Below, in pieces: positions 25,327-33,542 of a DNA stretch of 64,000 nucleotides. A program made the position numbers and the translations under genes. Source of the DNA: Haloferax sp046557615 (lineage in GTDB: Archaea; Halobacteriota; Halobacteria; Halobacteriales; Haloferacaceae); the NCBI RefSeq assembly GCF_046557615.1, contig NZ_JBKIII010000002.1, forward strand, positions 558,001-622,000, in the 5' to 3' direction. Positions within the stretch are counted from its first letter, which is position 1. Every line of letters begins with the position of its first letter. A model generated the notes under the pieces. The model was not told the DNA's origin. It worked only from the letters and a program-made list of their open reading frames with translations, and searched no databases.

Positions 25327-27642
25327 ATGGAGCGGATTCTGGACCGTTTGCTAATGAGTAGAAATCTCGTCGATGAAGCCCAAATTCGGCTTCCAGATGC
25401 GATTACACAGAGCTACATGAGACAGCTCGTTTCGATATTACTTCTCGTTTCAATTCTCGTTGCTGGTATTGGGATTATTCAGTACCAGCAGACTGCGACC
25501 ACGTTAGACGAAAACGCTCGCGAAGACCTACTGACCGAAGCAGAGCGCCAGTCGGTTCAGGTCGAGTCGTGGTTCGAGACGCGCACGCGACTCGCAACGA
25601 TCGTCGCCGACGACCCCTCGACTAGTAGTGCGGTCCAAGAGCGTGCATCTGGCGCACTCGCCGATGCGAAAGCGGACATGCCCGCAGACGTCGCTGGTCT
25701 CTATCTAATCAACACCGAGACGACGGAAGTCATCAGTTCCTCGGAAGACGGGGCCATCGGGTCGCAGTTGTTCGAAAGCGGGTCGCTCCCCGTTTCCGGC
25801 GGGACGAATTTCCAAGACGACAAAGTCGATAGGACGAACGTCTACGTCTCGGATGGCGTCGCGTACATCGGCTTCGTTGCCCCGCTCTCGTCTGTCGAAC
25901 CGCAAGCAATCGTGTTAGTCGCCGAAGCATCCTCGCTCGGCACTGCGTTCGAGGGGAGCATCGAAGGCGAATTCACGCAAATCGTCTCGTCCGACGGTAA
26001 CGTGTTCTACGATGGCGGCGGCGGACAAGCCGGTGTCATGTACCCGGCGTTCGGTTCGGCAGGACTACAAGGCGCATTTGCCGGAAGCACGGACGTCTCG
26101 CGTCTCGCTCCCGTCGAGGGGTTCGTTTCGTCACCGCACGTCGTCGCGCACGTCCCGCTCGAAGGAGGCGACGTATTGCTTCTTCACGCACCCGCGAGCA
26201 ACGTGTACGCCCTCTCCCAATCTGTCGGTATCCAAATTGCGACGCTCATCATCTTGAGTCTCCTCGGCTTCGTCGCGTTTACGCTCCTCATCCGTGTGGG
26301 CACCGCCGTCCCACTTATCGACCTCTCTGAAACCGTCTCGTCGCTCCGAAGCGGTGATTTGGACGTCGACGTGGAGACAATGCGAAACGACGAACTCGGA
26401 CAGGTCATTGTCGGTATCGACAACCTCCGGAACGACCTCAAAGACCAGCGACAGGACGCCCGTCGATACAGCGAGTCGATGTCGGCGGCGGCCGATGGTG
26501 ATTTGACGGTTCGCCTCCCCGACGATTCCGACAGCCAGGACATGCGCATGGTCGCCGACGCCTACAACGAGATGATGGACGATATCGAACAGACCGTTGC
26601 AACCGTCACGGCCTTCGGCGAAGACGTCTCGTCACTCGCTAATCGCGTCGCCGAGCGCGCCGACGAAGTGGCCACCGCGAGCGAAGAGGTGTCCGAATCC
26701 GTCCAGCAGATTTCTGCCGGTGCTGGCGAACAGACCGATAGCCTCGTCGCGGTCACCAACGAGGTCAACGGCCTCTCGGCGTCGGTCCAGCAAATCGCTT
26801 CCTCTGCGGACGAACTCGTCCGACTCACCGAAGAGGCAGAACAACGCTCGCGTGACGGACAGGGCGCGGCAACCGAGGCACTCTCCGACATCGAGACGAT
26901 TCGCTCCGAAACCGATGCCACCGTCGAAGAAGTCCACGAACTCGACGAGCGACTCTCTCGCGTCGGCGAAATTGTGGACGTGATTACGGAAATCGCCGAG
27001 CAGACGGACATCCTCGCGCTCAACGCCAACATCGAGGCCGCCCGCGCAGGCGAAGCAGGAGAAGGGTTCGCTGTCGTCTCCAACGAGGTCAAATCGCTCG
27101 CACAGGAGACGAAATCCTCTGCTGGAGATATTCAGTCGCTCATCGACGAAATCGAAGTCCAGCGCGATGCCGTTATCGCGCGTATCGAACGCATGCAAAC
27201 CCGCGTCGAAGAGGGTGCAGAGTCCGTCGATGATGCGCTCGCCTCCTTCGACGGCATCGTCGAGCGCGTCGAAGAGACGAGCGCGAGCGTCCGCGAGATC
27301 TCCGATGCGACGCAGAGTCAGGCGAATTCCTCACAAGAGGTGTTGTCGATGACCGACGAAATCGCTGGTATCTCCGAAGAGACGACGGCCGAAGCGGAGA
27401 ACGTCTCGGCGGCCGCCCAACAGCAGAGTGCTGCACTCCTCGGCGTCAACAACGACGTCCGCGAACTGTCGAGCTACGTCACGCACCTCGATGACCTCCT
27501 CGACGAGTTCGACGTGTCGAGTGACGAGGTGGCCGACGCATCGCTCGATGGAGTTCGTGCTTCGTCCGTTGAGACGCACGAAGAATCGACCGAGGTGGAC
27601 ACCGACGCACACCTGTTCGACCCAGTGGCGGTGGAACACTAA
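25327..27642 (+). CDS. Methyl-accepting chemotaxis transducer (Htr-like)
   Basis: A 771-residue transducer. One membrane helix at about 33-52, an extracellular sensor region of some 245 residues (cache-type, by pattern), a second helix at about 299-320, HAMP, a long coiled coil and the signalling tip EQTDILALNANIEAARAGE at about 558-576, the part that contacts CheA/CheW. Methylatable Glu/Gln pairs are spread along the coil. The ligand is unknown. I take the ATG at 25327; a TTG at 25291 and an ATG at 25354 (MSRNLVDEAQ) are alternatives. A CBS-domain gene starts one base after the stop. Confidence 0.92.
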   Translation: MERILDRLLMSRNLVDEAQIRLPDAITQSYMRQLVSILLLVSILVAGIGIIQYQQTATTLDENAREDLLTEAERQSVQVESWFETRTRLATIVADDPSTSSAVQERASGALADAKADMPADVAGLYLINTETTEVISSSEDGAIGSQLFESGSLPVSGGTNFQDDKVDRTNVYVSDGVAYIGFVAPLSSVEPQAIVLVAEASSLGTAFEGSIEGEFTQIVSSDGNVFYDGGGGQAGVMYPAFGSAGLQGAFAGSTDVSRLAPVEGFVSSPHVVAHVPLEGGDVLLLHAPASNVYALSQSVGIQIATLIILSLLGFVAFTLLIRVGTAVPLIDLSETVSSLRSGDLDVDVETMRNDELGQVIVGIDNLRNDLKDQRQDARRYSESMSAAADGDLTVRLPDDSDSQDMRMVADAYNEMMDDIEQTVATVTAFGEDVSSLANRVAERADEVATASEEVSESVQQISAGAGEQTDSLVAVTNEVNGLSASVQQIASSADELVRLTEEAEQRSRDGQGAATEALSDIETIRSETDATVEEVHELDERLSRVGEIVDVITEIAEQTDILALNANIEAARAGEAGEGFAVVSNEVKSLAQETKSSAGDIQSLIDEIEVQRDAVIARIERMQTRVEEGAESVDDALASFDGIVERVEETSASVREISDATQSQANSSQEVLSMTDEIAGISEETTAEAENVSAAAQQQSAALLGVNNDVRELSSYVTHLDDLLDEFDVSSDEVADASLDGVRASSVETHEESTEVDTDAHLFDPVAVEH

Positions 27643-27643
27643 G

Positions 27644-28081
27644 ATGCAAGTCGAGGAGATAATGAGCAAACCGGTCGCCACGGTCGGAGATGACGCCTCC
27701 GTGGCGGACTGTGCCCGCACCATGCTCGAACACGGTGCAGGAAGTGTCGTCGTCGAAATCGACAAGACGCCCGCAGGCATCATCACTGAGTCAGACGCGC
27801 TTCGAGCGGGTGTTAAAAGCGGTCGTCCACTACACAAAATTCCAGCACGGGCGGTCATGTCGAGTCCAATCAAGTGGATTCGTCCCGACTCGACAGTTCG
27901 TGTTGCGGCGAAAAAGATGCAAGACGAACGCGTGAAGAAACTCGTCGTCGTCGATGGCGCGAAGATGGTCGGCGTCATCACCGCGACTGATATCGCCTTC
28001 CACGTGTCTGATGTCGCTCGCGGCGTCGGCGAGATGATCGATTTAAAGAAGAAGTGGGAGTCGAATAGGCGATTTCGGTAG
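27644..28081 (+). CDS. CBS-domain protein
   Basis: A 145-residue protein made of two CBS motifs forming one Bateman module: VEEIMSKPVATVGDDASVADCA with GIITESDALR, then ARAVMSSPIKWIRPDSTVRVAA with GVITATDIAF. CBS pairs bind adenosine nucleotides and signal energy state. The start ATG lies one base after the stop of the chemoreceptor, so both are translated from one message; co-function in taxis is an inference. Confidence 0.9.
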   Translation: MQVEEIMSKPVATVGDDASVADCARTMLEHGAGSVVVEIDKTPAGIITESDALRAGVKSGRPLHKIPARAVMSSPIKWIRPDSTVRVAAKKMQDERVKKLVVVDGAKMVGVITATDIAFHVSDVARGVGEMIDLKKKWESNRRFR

Positions 28082-28100
28082 GGCGGTTGGGGAGTTCTGT

Positions 28101-28295
28101 TTAGGCACCCTCGTTTGCAAAACGGATGAACAGGTAGCCAACGCTGAGAGCGGCTGCGACCAACGCGACCGCGCCAATTGCTCGAAGTGGAGTATCGAAT
28201 GCAAGAGCCACCGCCAGGAAGCAGGCCGGAAGAAACACGCCGAAGAGGAGTTTCCAGGGGAGAAAGAAGCGGGTCCAGCGGTGCATCACTCTCAC
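28101..28295 (-). CDS. Small membrane protein (64 residues)
   Basis: A 64-residue hydrophobic protein with two membrane helices (about 13-32 and 37-58) after an Arg/Trp-rich start MRVMHRWTRFF. No family recognised. It could begin at a second ATG three codons in (28286). It converges with the CBS gene, 19 bases between the ends, and lies next to degenerate tRNA fragments. Coding status is supported by composition only. Confidence 0.5.
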   Translation of the reverse strand: MRVMHRWTRFFLPWKLLFGVFLPACFLAVALAFDTPLRAIGAVALVAAALSVGYLFIRFANEGA

Positions 28296-28316
28296 GTACA
28301 GTGTAGCTTCTGAAGA

Positions 28317-28385
28317 GGGTTGAGACAGATTTGAACCTCACTCGCAACGCTTCTGCGTTGCTCGCTGGTTCAAATCTACCCCACC
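28317..28385. repeat. Mirrored tRNA-Val 3'-end fragments with nested palindrome
   Basis: 28317-28336 (GGGTTGAGACAGATTTGAAC) matches the 3' end of the neighbouring tRNA-Val genes, same orientation, at 18 of 20 bases. 28368-28385 (GTTCAAATCTACCCCACC) matches the same tRNA end on the opposite strand with one change and one missing base. Together they form an 11-base perfect inverted repeat (28327-28337 and 28367-28377) around a second palindrome GCAACGC-TTCT-GCGTTGC (28344-28361). The matching begins at the T-loop and the T-stem's 5' half is not restored, so these are not functional tRNAs. Confidence 0.6.
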
Positions 28386-28462
28386 GGCACGACTCACGCG
28401 ACTCACGAGTGTCGAACACACGCTACGCGGTGCTCGAAGTGTAGTTCGTCGGTAGAAGATAG

Positions 28463-28537
28463 TGGGTTGGGGCAGATTTGAACTGCCGGCCTCCTCCATG
28501 TCAAGGAGGTGTCATAACCAGACTAGACCACCAACCC
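28463..28537 (-). tRNA. tRNA-Val (anticodon GAC), copy 1
   Basis: 75 bases without encoded CCA, on the minus strand. Acceptor stem GGGTTGG with CCAACCC, anticodon stem CCTCC/GGAGG with loop TTGACAT (anticodon GAC, reading GTC/GTT), T-arm GGCAG-TTCAAAT-CTGCC perfectly paired, discriminator A at 28463. It is identical to the second copy 43 bases upstream. Confidence 0.93.
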
Positions 28538-28580
28538 GATTGTGCAAACTCGTCCAAACCCGCATTACGTGAGAAGTGAG

Positions 28581-28655
28581 TGGGTTGGGGCAGATTTGAA
28601 CTGCCGGCCTCCTCCATGTCAAGGAGGTGTCATAACCAGACTAGACCACCAACCC
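28581..28655 (-). tRNA. tRNA-Val (anticodon GAC), copy 2
   Basis: Identical in all 75 bases to the copy at 28463-28537 and in the same orientation. This upstream copy would be transcribed first, and the 43-base spacing suggests both are one transcript. Acceptor, anticodon and T-arms pair fully. Confidence 0.93.
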
Positions 28656-28841
28656 GGTGTGTTGCTTCCCACGCCCGTTCGGACGTATCTCTCAGTTGTC
28701 CGGGGGTACAATTTAAGCTTTCGAATCAAACCCTGTGTGGCGATTCTCGACACGATGTGCGTAGACGCTGCAAAACGCCTCTTCTGACTCTCCTCTGTGA
28801 GACGACCTCTGAGTCGCGGCGAAATTCACCACCCCGACATG

Positions 28842-28889
28842 TTTAAGTCGATGTGCATATTTGTACATCATAACACGAACTCGTACATC
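28842..28889 (+). promoter_or_regulatory. trpD promoter with candidate operator
   Basis: A TATA-like TTTAAG at 28842-28847 lies 54 bases before the trpD ATG. Over the predicted start of transcription, GATGT at 28850-28854 pairs with ACATC at 28865-28869 in a 20-base imperfect palindrome, with CA/TG also matching inside. A third GTACATC half-site occurs at 28883-28889. This is where a repressor would act, perhaps in response to tryptophan; the binding protein is unknown. Confidence 0.45.
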
Positions 28890-28900
28890 GGTGACTACCA

Positions 28901-29896
28901 ATGCAGGATTATATCGAACGGGTAACGGCTGGCGCTGACCTGACGGTCGAAGAGGCGCGAACGGTCTCCCGTACAGTATTTTCGGACGCGACAGAGGCGC
29001 AAATCGGCGGGTTGCTGACGGCCCTCCGTGCGAAAGGTGAGACCGAAGCAGAAATCGCAGGCTTCGCACAGGGCATGCGCGACGCCGCCCGAACGATTTC
29101 GCCGTCGCGTAAACCACTCGTCGATACCTGTGGGACCGGCGGCGACGACTACGACACTATCAACGTCTCGACCACGAGTGCACTCGTCGCCGCAGGCGCG
29201 GGCGCGGCAGTCGCCAAGCACGGCAACTACTCCGTCTCTTCTTCCTCCGGGAGTGCGGACGTACTCGAAGTCGCTGGCGTCAACGTCGAGGCCGAACCCG
29301 ATGCTGTCGAGCAATCCATCGAGCGCAACGGTGTCGGCTTCATGCTCGCACCGGTGTTCCACCCAGCGATGAAAGCCGTCATCGGCCCGCGCAAAGAACT
29401 GGGCATGCGCACTATCTTCAACGTCCTCGGCCCGCTGACCAACCCCGCTGGCGCAGACGCCCAAGTACTGGGTGTCTACGACCCTGACCTCGTCCCAATC
29501 ATCGCGCGCGCCCTCTCTCACATGCCTGTCGAGCGCGCCCTCGTCGTCCACGGCTCCGGCATGGACGAAATCGCCCTCCACGATGCGACCACCGTCGCCG
29601 AAGTCAATGGCGACGACATCTCCGAATACGTTCTGACCCCCGCTGACCTCGGGCTCGAAGCCGCCCCAATCGACGCCGTTTCGGGCGGTTCTCCCGAAGA
29701 GAATGCCCGCGACCTCGAAGGCATCCTGAACGGCGACGTGACCGGCCCAAAACGCGACCTCATTCTCGCCAACGCGGGCGCGGCAATCTACGTTGCGGGA
29801 CTCGCTGAATCGCTCGAAGGCGGTGTGTGCGCCGCACGCGACGCTATCGACTCCGGCTCGGCTGCCGCAAAGCTCGACGCACTCCGGGAGGCCTGA
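28901..29896 (+). CDS. trpD: Anthranilate phosphoribosyltransferase
   Basis: Joins anthranilate to PRPP, second step of tryptophan synthesis. The 331-residue protein has the PRPP/metal loop GTGGDDYDTINVSTT (78-92), KHGNYSVSSSSGSAD (106-120) and the substrate-side VFHPAMK. Length is normal. First gene of the trpDFEG operon known from Haloferax volcanii; trpCBA is expected elsewhere. trpF starts directly at its stop. Confidence 0.96.
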   Translation: MQDYIERVTAGADLTVEEARTVSRTVFSDATEAQIGGLLTALRAKGETEAEIAGFAQGMRDAARTISPSRKPLVDTCGTGGDDYDTINVSTTSALVAAGAGAAVAKHGNYSVSSSSGSADVLEVAGVNVEAEPDAVEQSIERNGVGFMLAPVFHPAMKAVIGPRKELGMRTIFNVLGPLTNPAGADAQVLGVYDPDLVPIIARALSHMPVERALVVHGSGMDEIALHDATTVAEVNGDDISEYVLTPADLGLEAAPIDAVSGGSPEENARDLEGILNGDVTGPKRDLILANAGAAIYVAGLAESLEGGVCAARDAIDSGSAAAKLDALREA

Positions 29897-30568
29897 ATGG
29901 TCCGCGTGAAAGTCTGCGGGTTCACTCGCGAAGAAGACCTGAACGCTGCCGAGGCCGCCGGTGTGGACGCTATCGGCGTCATCGCCGACGTGCCAGTCGA
30001 TACCCCACGAGAAGTCTCAGTCGAGCGCGCCCGTGAACTCGTTTCAGGAGTCTCGCCGTTCGTCGCGACGACGCTCGTCACCATGCCCGATTCGGTCGAA
30101 CACGCTCGTGAACTCGCTCGCGAGGTCCGCCCCGACATCCTGCAACTCCACGCTGACTTCTCGGTCGTTGAACTCGCGTCCATCAGCGAGGTGGGCGTTC
30201 GCGTCGTTCCCGTCGTCGCCGCCACAGACCTCGAACGTGCCCGCGAAGTCGATTCGGTCGCCGATGCCATCCTCGTTGACACGCCCTCCGAATCCGGTGC
30301 GGGCGGAACCGGCGAGACCCACGACTGGGACGCCGCCCGCAAACTCGTCGAAGCAGTCGAAACACCGGTCATCCTCGCCGGTGGCCTGACACCCGAGAAC
30401 GTCGCCGACGCCGTGAAAACGGCCGCTCCGTACGGTGTCGATGTCGCCAGTGGCGTCGAACGAGAGGGAGGAATCAAAGACCAGAGTGCAGTCTCGAAAT
30501 TCGTCTCACGGGCGAAAGACGAGTCCTCGAAGGCAGACGTGTTCAAGAACGCAGGAGTGTTCGCATGA
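29897..30568 (+). CDS. trpF: Phosphoribosylanthranilate isomerase
   Basis: A 223-residue TIM-barrel isomerase, third step of tryptophan synthesis. The catalytic base Cys7 sits in RVKVCGFTREED and the family's later motifs LVDTPSESGAGGTG, ILAGGLTPENV and VDVASGVE are present. The ATG follows the trpD stop with no gap, and trpE overlaps its end by four bases. Confidence 0.96.
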   Translation: MVRVKVCGFTREEDLNAAEAAGVDAIGVIADVPVDTPREVSVERARELVSGVSPFVATTLVTMPDSVEHARELAREVRPDILQLHADFSVVELASISEVGVRVVPVVAATDLERAREVDSVADAILVDTPSESGAGGTGETHDWDAARKLVEAVETPVILAGGLTPENVADAVKTAAPYGVDVASGVEREGGIKDQSAVSKFVSRAKDESSKADVFKNAGVFA

Positions 30569-32136
30569 CGCCGGAGACTCTTCGAAACGAGTTCGTCGAA
30601 CAGGTCGAAGCGTACGACGAACCACTCGTTGCACACCTCGCAACCGACCTCGACATCACCGCCGAACCGCTCGCGGCGTACACGACGCTCACCGACCGAA
30701 GCGACTACGGATTCCTCTTGGAGAGCGCCGAGAAGGTCTCTTCGAGTAACCCACAGGGTGCGTTTTCGTCGGCGAATACAGCCGCAGAATCACACGCTCG
30801 CTACTCGTTCGTCGGCTACGACCCCGAAGCGGTCGTGACGGTCGGCCCCGACGGCTTCGACGTGACCGACCTCGGCGGTCCTGCGACCGAGTTCATCCGC
30901 GAAACCGAAGGAGATGTACTCGACTCGCTCCGCGGTGCGCTTCCTGCACTCCCCAGAGTTAATTTCCCCGAACACGACCGACAGACGCTCACCGGCGGCT
31001 TGGTCGGCTTTCTCGCCTACGAAGCCGTCTACGACCTCTGGCTGGAAGAAGTCGGTCGAACTCGCCCGGAGACAGAAAATCCAGACGCCGAGTTCGTGCT
31101 GACCACACGGACGCTCGCGTTCGACCACCGCGAAGACACCGTGCAGTTGGTTTGCACCCCGGTCATCACTCCCGACGACGACCCCGGTGAGGTGTACGAT
31201 TCGGTCGTCGCCGAAGCAGAGCGCGTCGCCGAACGACTCGAAGACGCCGACCTGCCGACGCTCGGTGGGTTCGAACGAACTGCTGAAGAGAGCGAATCGA
31301 GTGCGTCGTACAAAGAGACGGTTCGAAAGACCAAAGAACACGTCCGCGACGGCGACATCTATCAGGGTGTTCTCTCGCGCACGCGGCGACTTCGGGGGCA
31401 AATCGACCCAGTTGGCCTGTACAAATCACTCCGCGAAGTCAACCCCTCGCCGTACATGTACCTCCTGCGCCACGGCGACAGACACGTCGTCGGTGCGAGT
31501 CCCGAAACGCTCGTCTCCGTTCGCGGCGACCGAGTCGTCGTCAACCCGATTGCGGGAACTTGCCAGCGCGGGTCGGGCCCGGTCGAAGACCGCCGACTCG
31601 CGGGCGAACTCCTCGCCGACGACAAAGAGCGCGCAGAACACACGATGCTCGTGGACCTCGGTCGCAACGACGTTCGCCGTGTCTCTTCGCCCGGGAGCGT
31701 CCGCGTCGAGGAGTTCATGAGCGTCGTCAAGTACAGCCACGTCCAGCACATCGAATCGACGGTCACGGGCTCTCTTGATGCCGGTTTCGACGCGTTCGAC
31801 GCCACCCGCGCGACGTTCCCTGCGGGGACGCTCACCGGCGCACCGAAGGTCCGCGCCATGGAGATTATCGACGACCTCGAATCCTCCCCGCGCGGCGTCT
31901 ACGGCGGCGGCGTCGGATACTACTCGTGGACCGGTGACGCCGACACGGCCATCGTCATTCGGACGGCGACAGTCGATACCGCGGGTGACGAAGACGAAAT
32001 CACGGTTCGTGCAGGTGCGGGCATCGTCGCCGACTCCGACCCAGCCTCCGAGTACGAAGAGACAGAACAGAAGATGGGCGGCGTGTTGGACGCACTCCGC
32101 CGCATCGAGTACGAACCACAGGAGCCACGCCAATGA
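30565..32136 (+). CDS. trpE: Anthranilate synthase component I
   Basis: The 523-residue chorismate-binding subunit, making anthranilate with ammonia from TrpG. The feedback site motif LLES is at 51-54 (YGFLLESAEKV), suggesting tryptophan inhibition. Catalytic-domain motifs seen are ETLVSVRGDRVVVNPIAGT, EERAEHTMLVDLGRNDVRR-type DKERAEHTMLVDLGRND, and the late TFPAGTLTGAPKVRAMEII and GVYGGGVGYYSW. Overlaps trpF and trpG by four bases each. Confidence 0.96.
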   Translation: MTPETLRNEFVEQVEAYDEPLVAHLATDLDITAEPLAAYTTLTDRSDYGFLLESAEKVSSSNPQGAFSSANTAAESHARYSFVGYDPEAVVTVGPDGFDVTDLGGPATEFIRETEGDVLDSLRGALPALPRVNFPEHDRQTLTGGLVGFLAYEAVYDLWLEEVGRTRPETENPDAEFVLTTRTLAFDHREDTVQLVCTPVITPDDDPGEVYDSVVAEAERVAERLEDADLPTLGGFERTAEESESSASYKETVRKTKEHVRDGDIYQGVLSRTRRLRGQIDPVGLYKSLREVNPSPYMYLLRHGDRHVVGASPETLVSVRGDRVVVNPIAGTCQRGSGPVEDRRLAGELLADDKERAEHTMLVDLGRNDVRRVSSPGSVRVEEFMSVVKYSHVQHIESTVTGSLDAGFDAFDATRATFPAGTLTGAPKVRAMEIIDDLESSPRGVYGGGVGYYSWTGDADTAIVIRTATVDTAGDEDEITVRAGAGIVADSDPASEYEETEQKMGGVLDALRRIEYEPQEPRQ

Positions 32137-32753
32137 CCCGACTCGTCATCGTCGACAACTTCGACTCGTTTACGTACAACCTCGTGGAGTACTTCTCCGA
32201 GCAGACGGTCGCAGGCGATAGTCTCGATATCGAAGTTCGGAAGAACACTGCTTCGCTCGACGAAATTCGGGCTCTGGAACCGGATGCACTGGTCATCTCG
32301 CCCGGCCCCGGTCACCCGAAAAACGACCGCGACGTGGGTGTGACGAACGACGTCCTCCGTGAACTCTCGACTGAGATTCCAACACTCGGCGTCTGTCTCG
32401 GGCTGGAGGCTGCCGTTTACGCCTACGGGGGAACCATCGGCCACGCACCTGAACCAATCCACGGGAAGGCCTATCCCATCGACCACGACGACATCGGCGT
32501 CTTCTCCGGGCTCGAACAGGGCTTCCCCGCCGGGCGCTACCATTCGCTCGTCGCAACCGAGGTCCCCGACTGTTTCGAAGTCTCGGCGACGACGAATCAC
32601 GACGGCGAGGCCCTGGTCATGGGCGTCCGTCACCGAGAGTACCCAATCGAGTGTGTCCAGTTCCACCCTGAGAGCGTACTCACTGGGTCCGGACACGGTA
32701 TCGTTGGCAACTTCCTCTCGTCGGTTGCGGGGCTCGAAGTCGCCACTCACTAA
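32133..32753 (+). CDS. trpG: Anthranilate synthase component II (glutamine amidotransferase)
   Basis: A 206-residue class I amidotransferase that feeds ammonia to TrpE. SPGPGHPKND (56-65), nucleophile Cys88 in LGVCLGLEA and His178/Glu180 in QFHPES form the catalytic set. The residue after CLG-x is Glu91 where most amidotransferases have Gln, which normally helps bind glutamine; this may be usual in haloarchaea or affect substrate handling. Start overlaps trpE as ATGA. Last gene of the operon. Confidence 0.95.
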   Translation: MTRLVIVDNFDSFTYNLVEYFSEQTVAGDSLDIEVRKNTASLDEIRALEPDALVISPGPGHPKNDRDVGVTNDVLRELSTEIPTLGVCLGLEAAVYAYGGTIGHAPEPIHGKAYPIDHDDIGVFSGLEQGFPAGRYHSLVATEVPDCFEVSATTNHDGEALVMGVRHREYPIECVQFHPESVLTGSGHGIVGNFLSSVAGLEVATH

Positions 32754-32792
32754 CACTTCGAAGGCTTTTCTGAAAATCCGTCGTCGCGGCCG

Positions 32793-33020
32793 TTAGATGA
32801 CGTTGATACCGAAGAACGACAGGAGCAACAGCGCCCCGACGACGATGGCCGCGATGGTCACGAGTCGCCATGCGACTTTGAGAACGACTCTGCCCACGAG
32901 AACGACGATTGCGATGCCAACGATGACGGCGAGAAGTTGCCCGAGCGGTGTCGCAAGAAGCCCCCCAGCTTGGAGGATAACGAGGAGCAGTGGAGTCAGT
33001 ACCATATCTAGATATGACAC
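32793..33020 (-). CDS. Small membrane protein (75 residues)
   Basis: A 75-residue protein with two or three hydrophobic segments (about 6-22, 26-47, 50-72) and almost no polar domain. No family recognised. A second ATG at 33005 could be used (MVLTPLLLV). It converges with trpG, 39 bases apart. Confidence 0.6.
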   Translation of the reverse strand: MSYLDMVLTPLLLVILQAGGLLATPLGQLLAVIVGIAIVVLVGRVVLKVAWRLVTIAAIVVGALLLLSFFGINVI

Positions 33021-33473
33021 CGGGGGAGCGAATAAGTTTGCGGCACGCTATCGACCACCGAGAACAGTTGGCTCAGCGCGCCCGAAATCGGCGAATTTCA
33101 CTCCCTTTTTGTGGGCATTTTATCCAACATATGGATTCTGACACATTTACAGACTATATTTTGACGTGATTCCTTTATAATGTCCCATGGAATGCGAGAC
33201 AGCGCCCCATGAGAGTGTTTCAGCGTGTGCTAGTCCCCCCTCACATTCTACTGGATAAGACAGTCACGTCTAGCGGTTTTTCGGTGTTTAATTTCACTTC
33301 CACTCCGCTCTAACTACCGTTATGTGGCCAGCGTGCCTCCATTGAAATTGTACGTAATGGGCAACGGCAGGCCCCTCAGAAATATACAAACTCAATCTGA
33401 TACTTCTGGGGCGCAATTGGCGCAGAGTCCGAAGCCTTAACCGACCACATCACACACACAACTATCGTCACAA
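33021..33473. other. Long intergenic region upstream of nrdJ
   Basis: About 450 bases with no convincing protein gene and visibly more AT than the neighbours. Three TATA-like places are seen: TTTATAA at 33174-33180, AAATATAC at 33380-33386 and CTTAA at 33436-33440. The last is about 35 bases before the upstream reading frame. A T-rich stretch TTTTTCGGTGTTTAATTT spans 33277-33294. A quasi-palindrome GCGCAATTGGCGC covers 33411-33423. A small RNA between 33200 and 33290 is conceivable but unproven. Confidence 0.4.
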
Positions 33474-33539
33474 ATGAGCGGACTTTCACGAACCTACGAA
33501 CCCAACACTGCCCGAACACGATTCGGGCAGGAGGAATAG
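33474..33539 (+). CDS. 21-residue upstream reading frame of nrdJ
   Basis: An ATG at 33474 opens a frame of 21 codons (MSGLSRTYEPNT, then ARTRFGQEE) closed by TAG at 33537-33539, three bases before the nrdJ ATG and in the same phase. It is near-leaderless given the CTTAA box at 33436-33440. Its 3' half overlaps a perfect hairpin and the nrdJ Shine-Dalgarno, so translating it would open that hairpin. Either a regulatory leader peptide or chance; too short to judge by sequence alone. Confidence 0.4.
   Translation: MSGLSRTYEPNTARTRFGQEE
33508..33534 (+). promoter_or_regulatory. Hairpin abutting the nrdJ Shine-Dalgarno
   Basis: CTGCCCGAA at 33508-33516 pairs perfectly with TTCGGGCAG at 33522-33530 around a five-base loop. 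The Shine-Dalgarno GGAGG occupies 33530-33534, its first base inside the stem, eight bases before the nrdJ ATG. The layout suits translational control; a DNA operator is the other reading. Confidence 0.5.
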
Positions 33540-33542
33540 TCT

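Noticed and set aside
33021..33540. A cobalamin riboswitch ahead of the B12-dependent reductase
   Set aside because: No B12-box-like sequence or the usual conserved core is visible; only the short hairpin at the Shine-Dalgarno.
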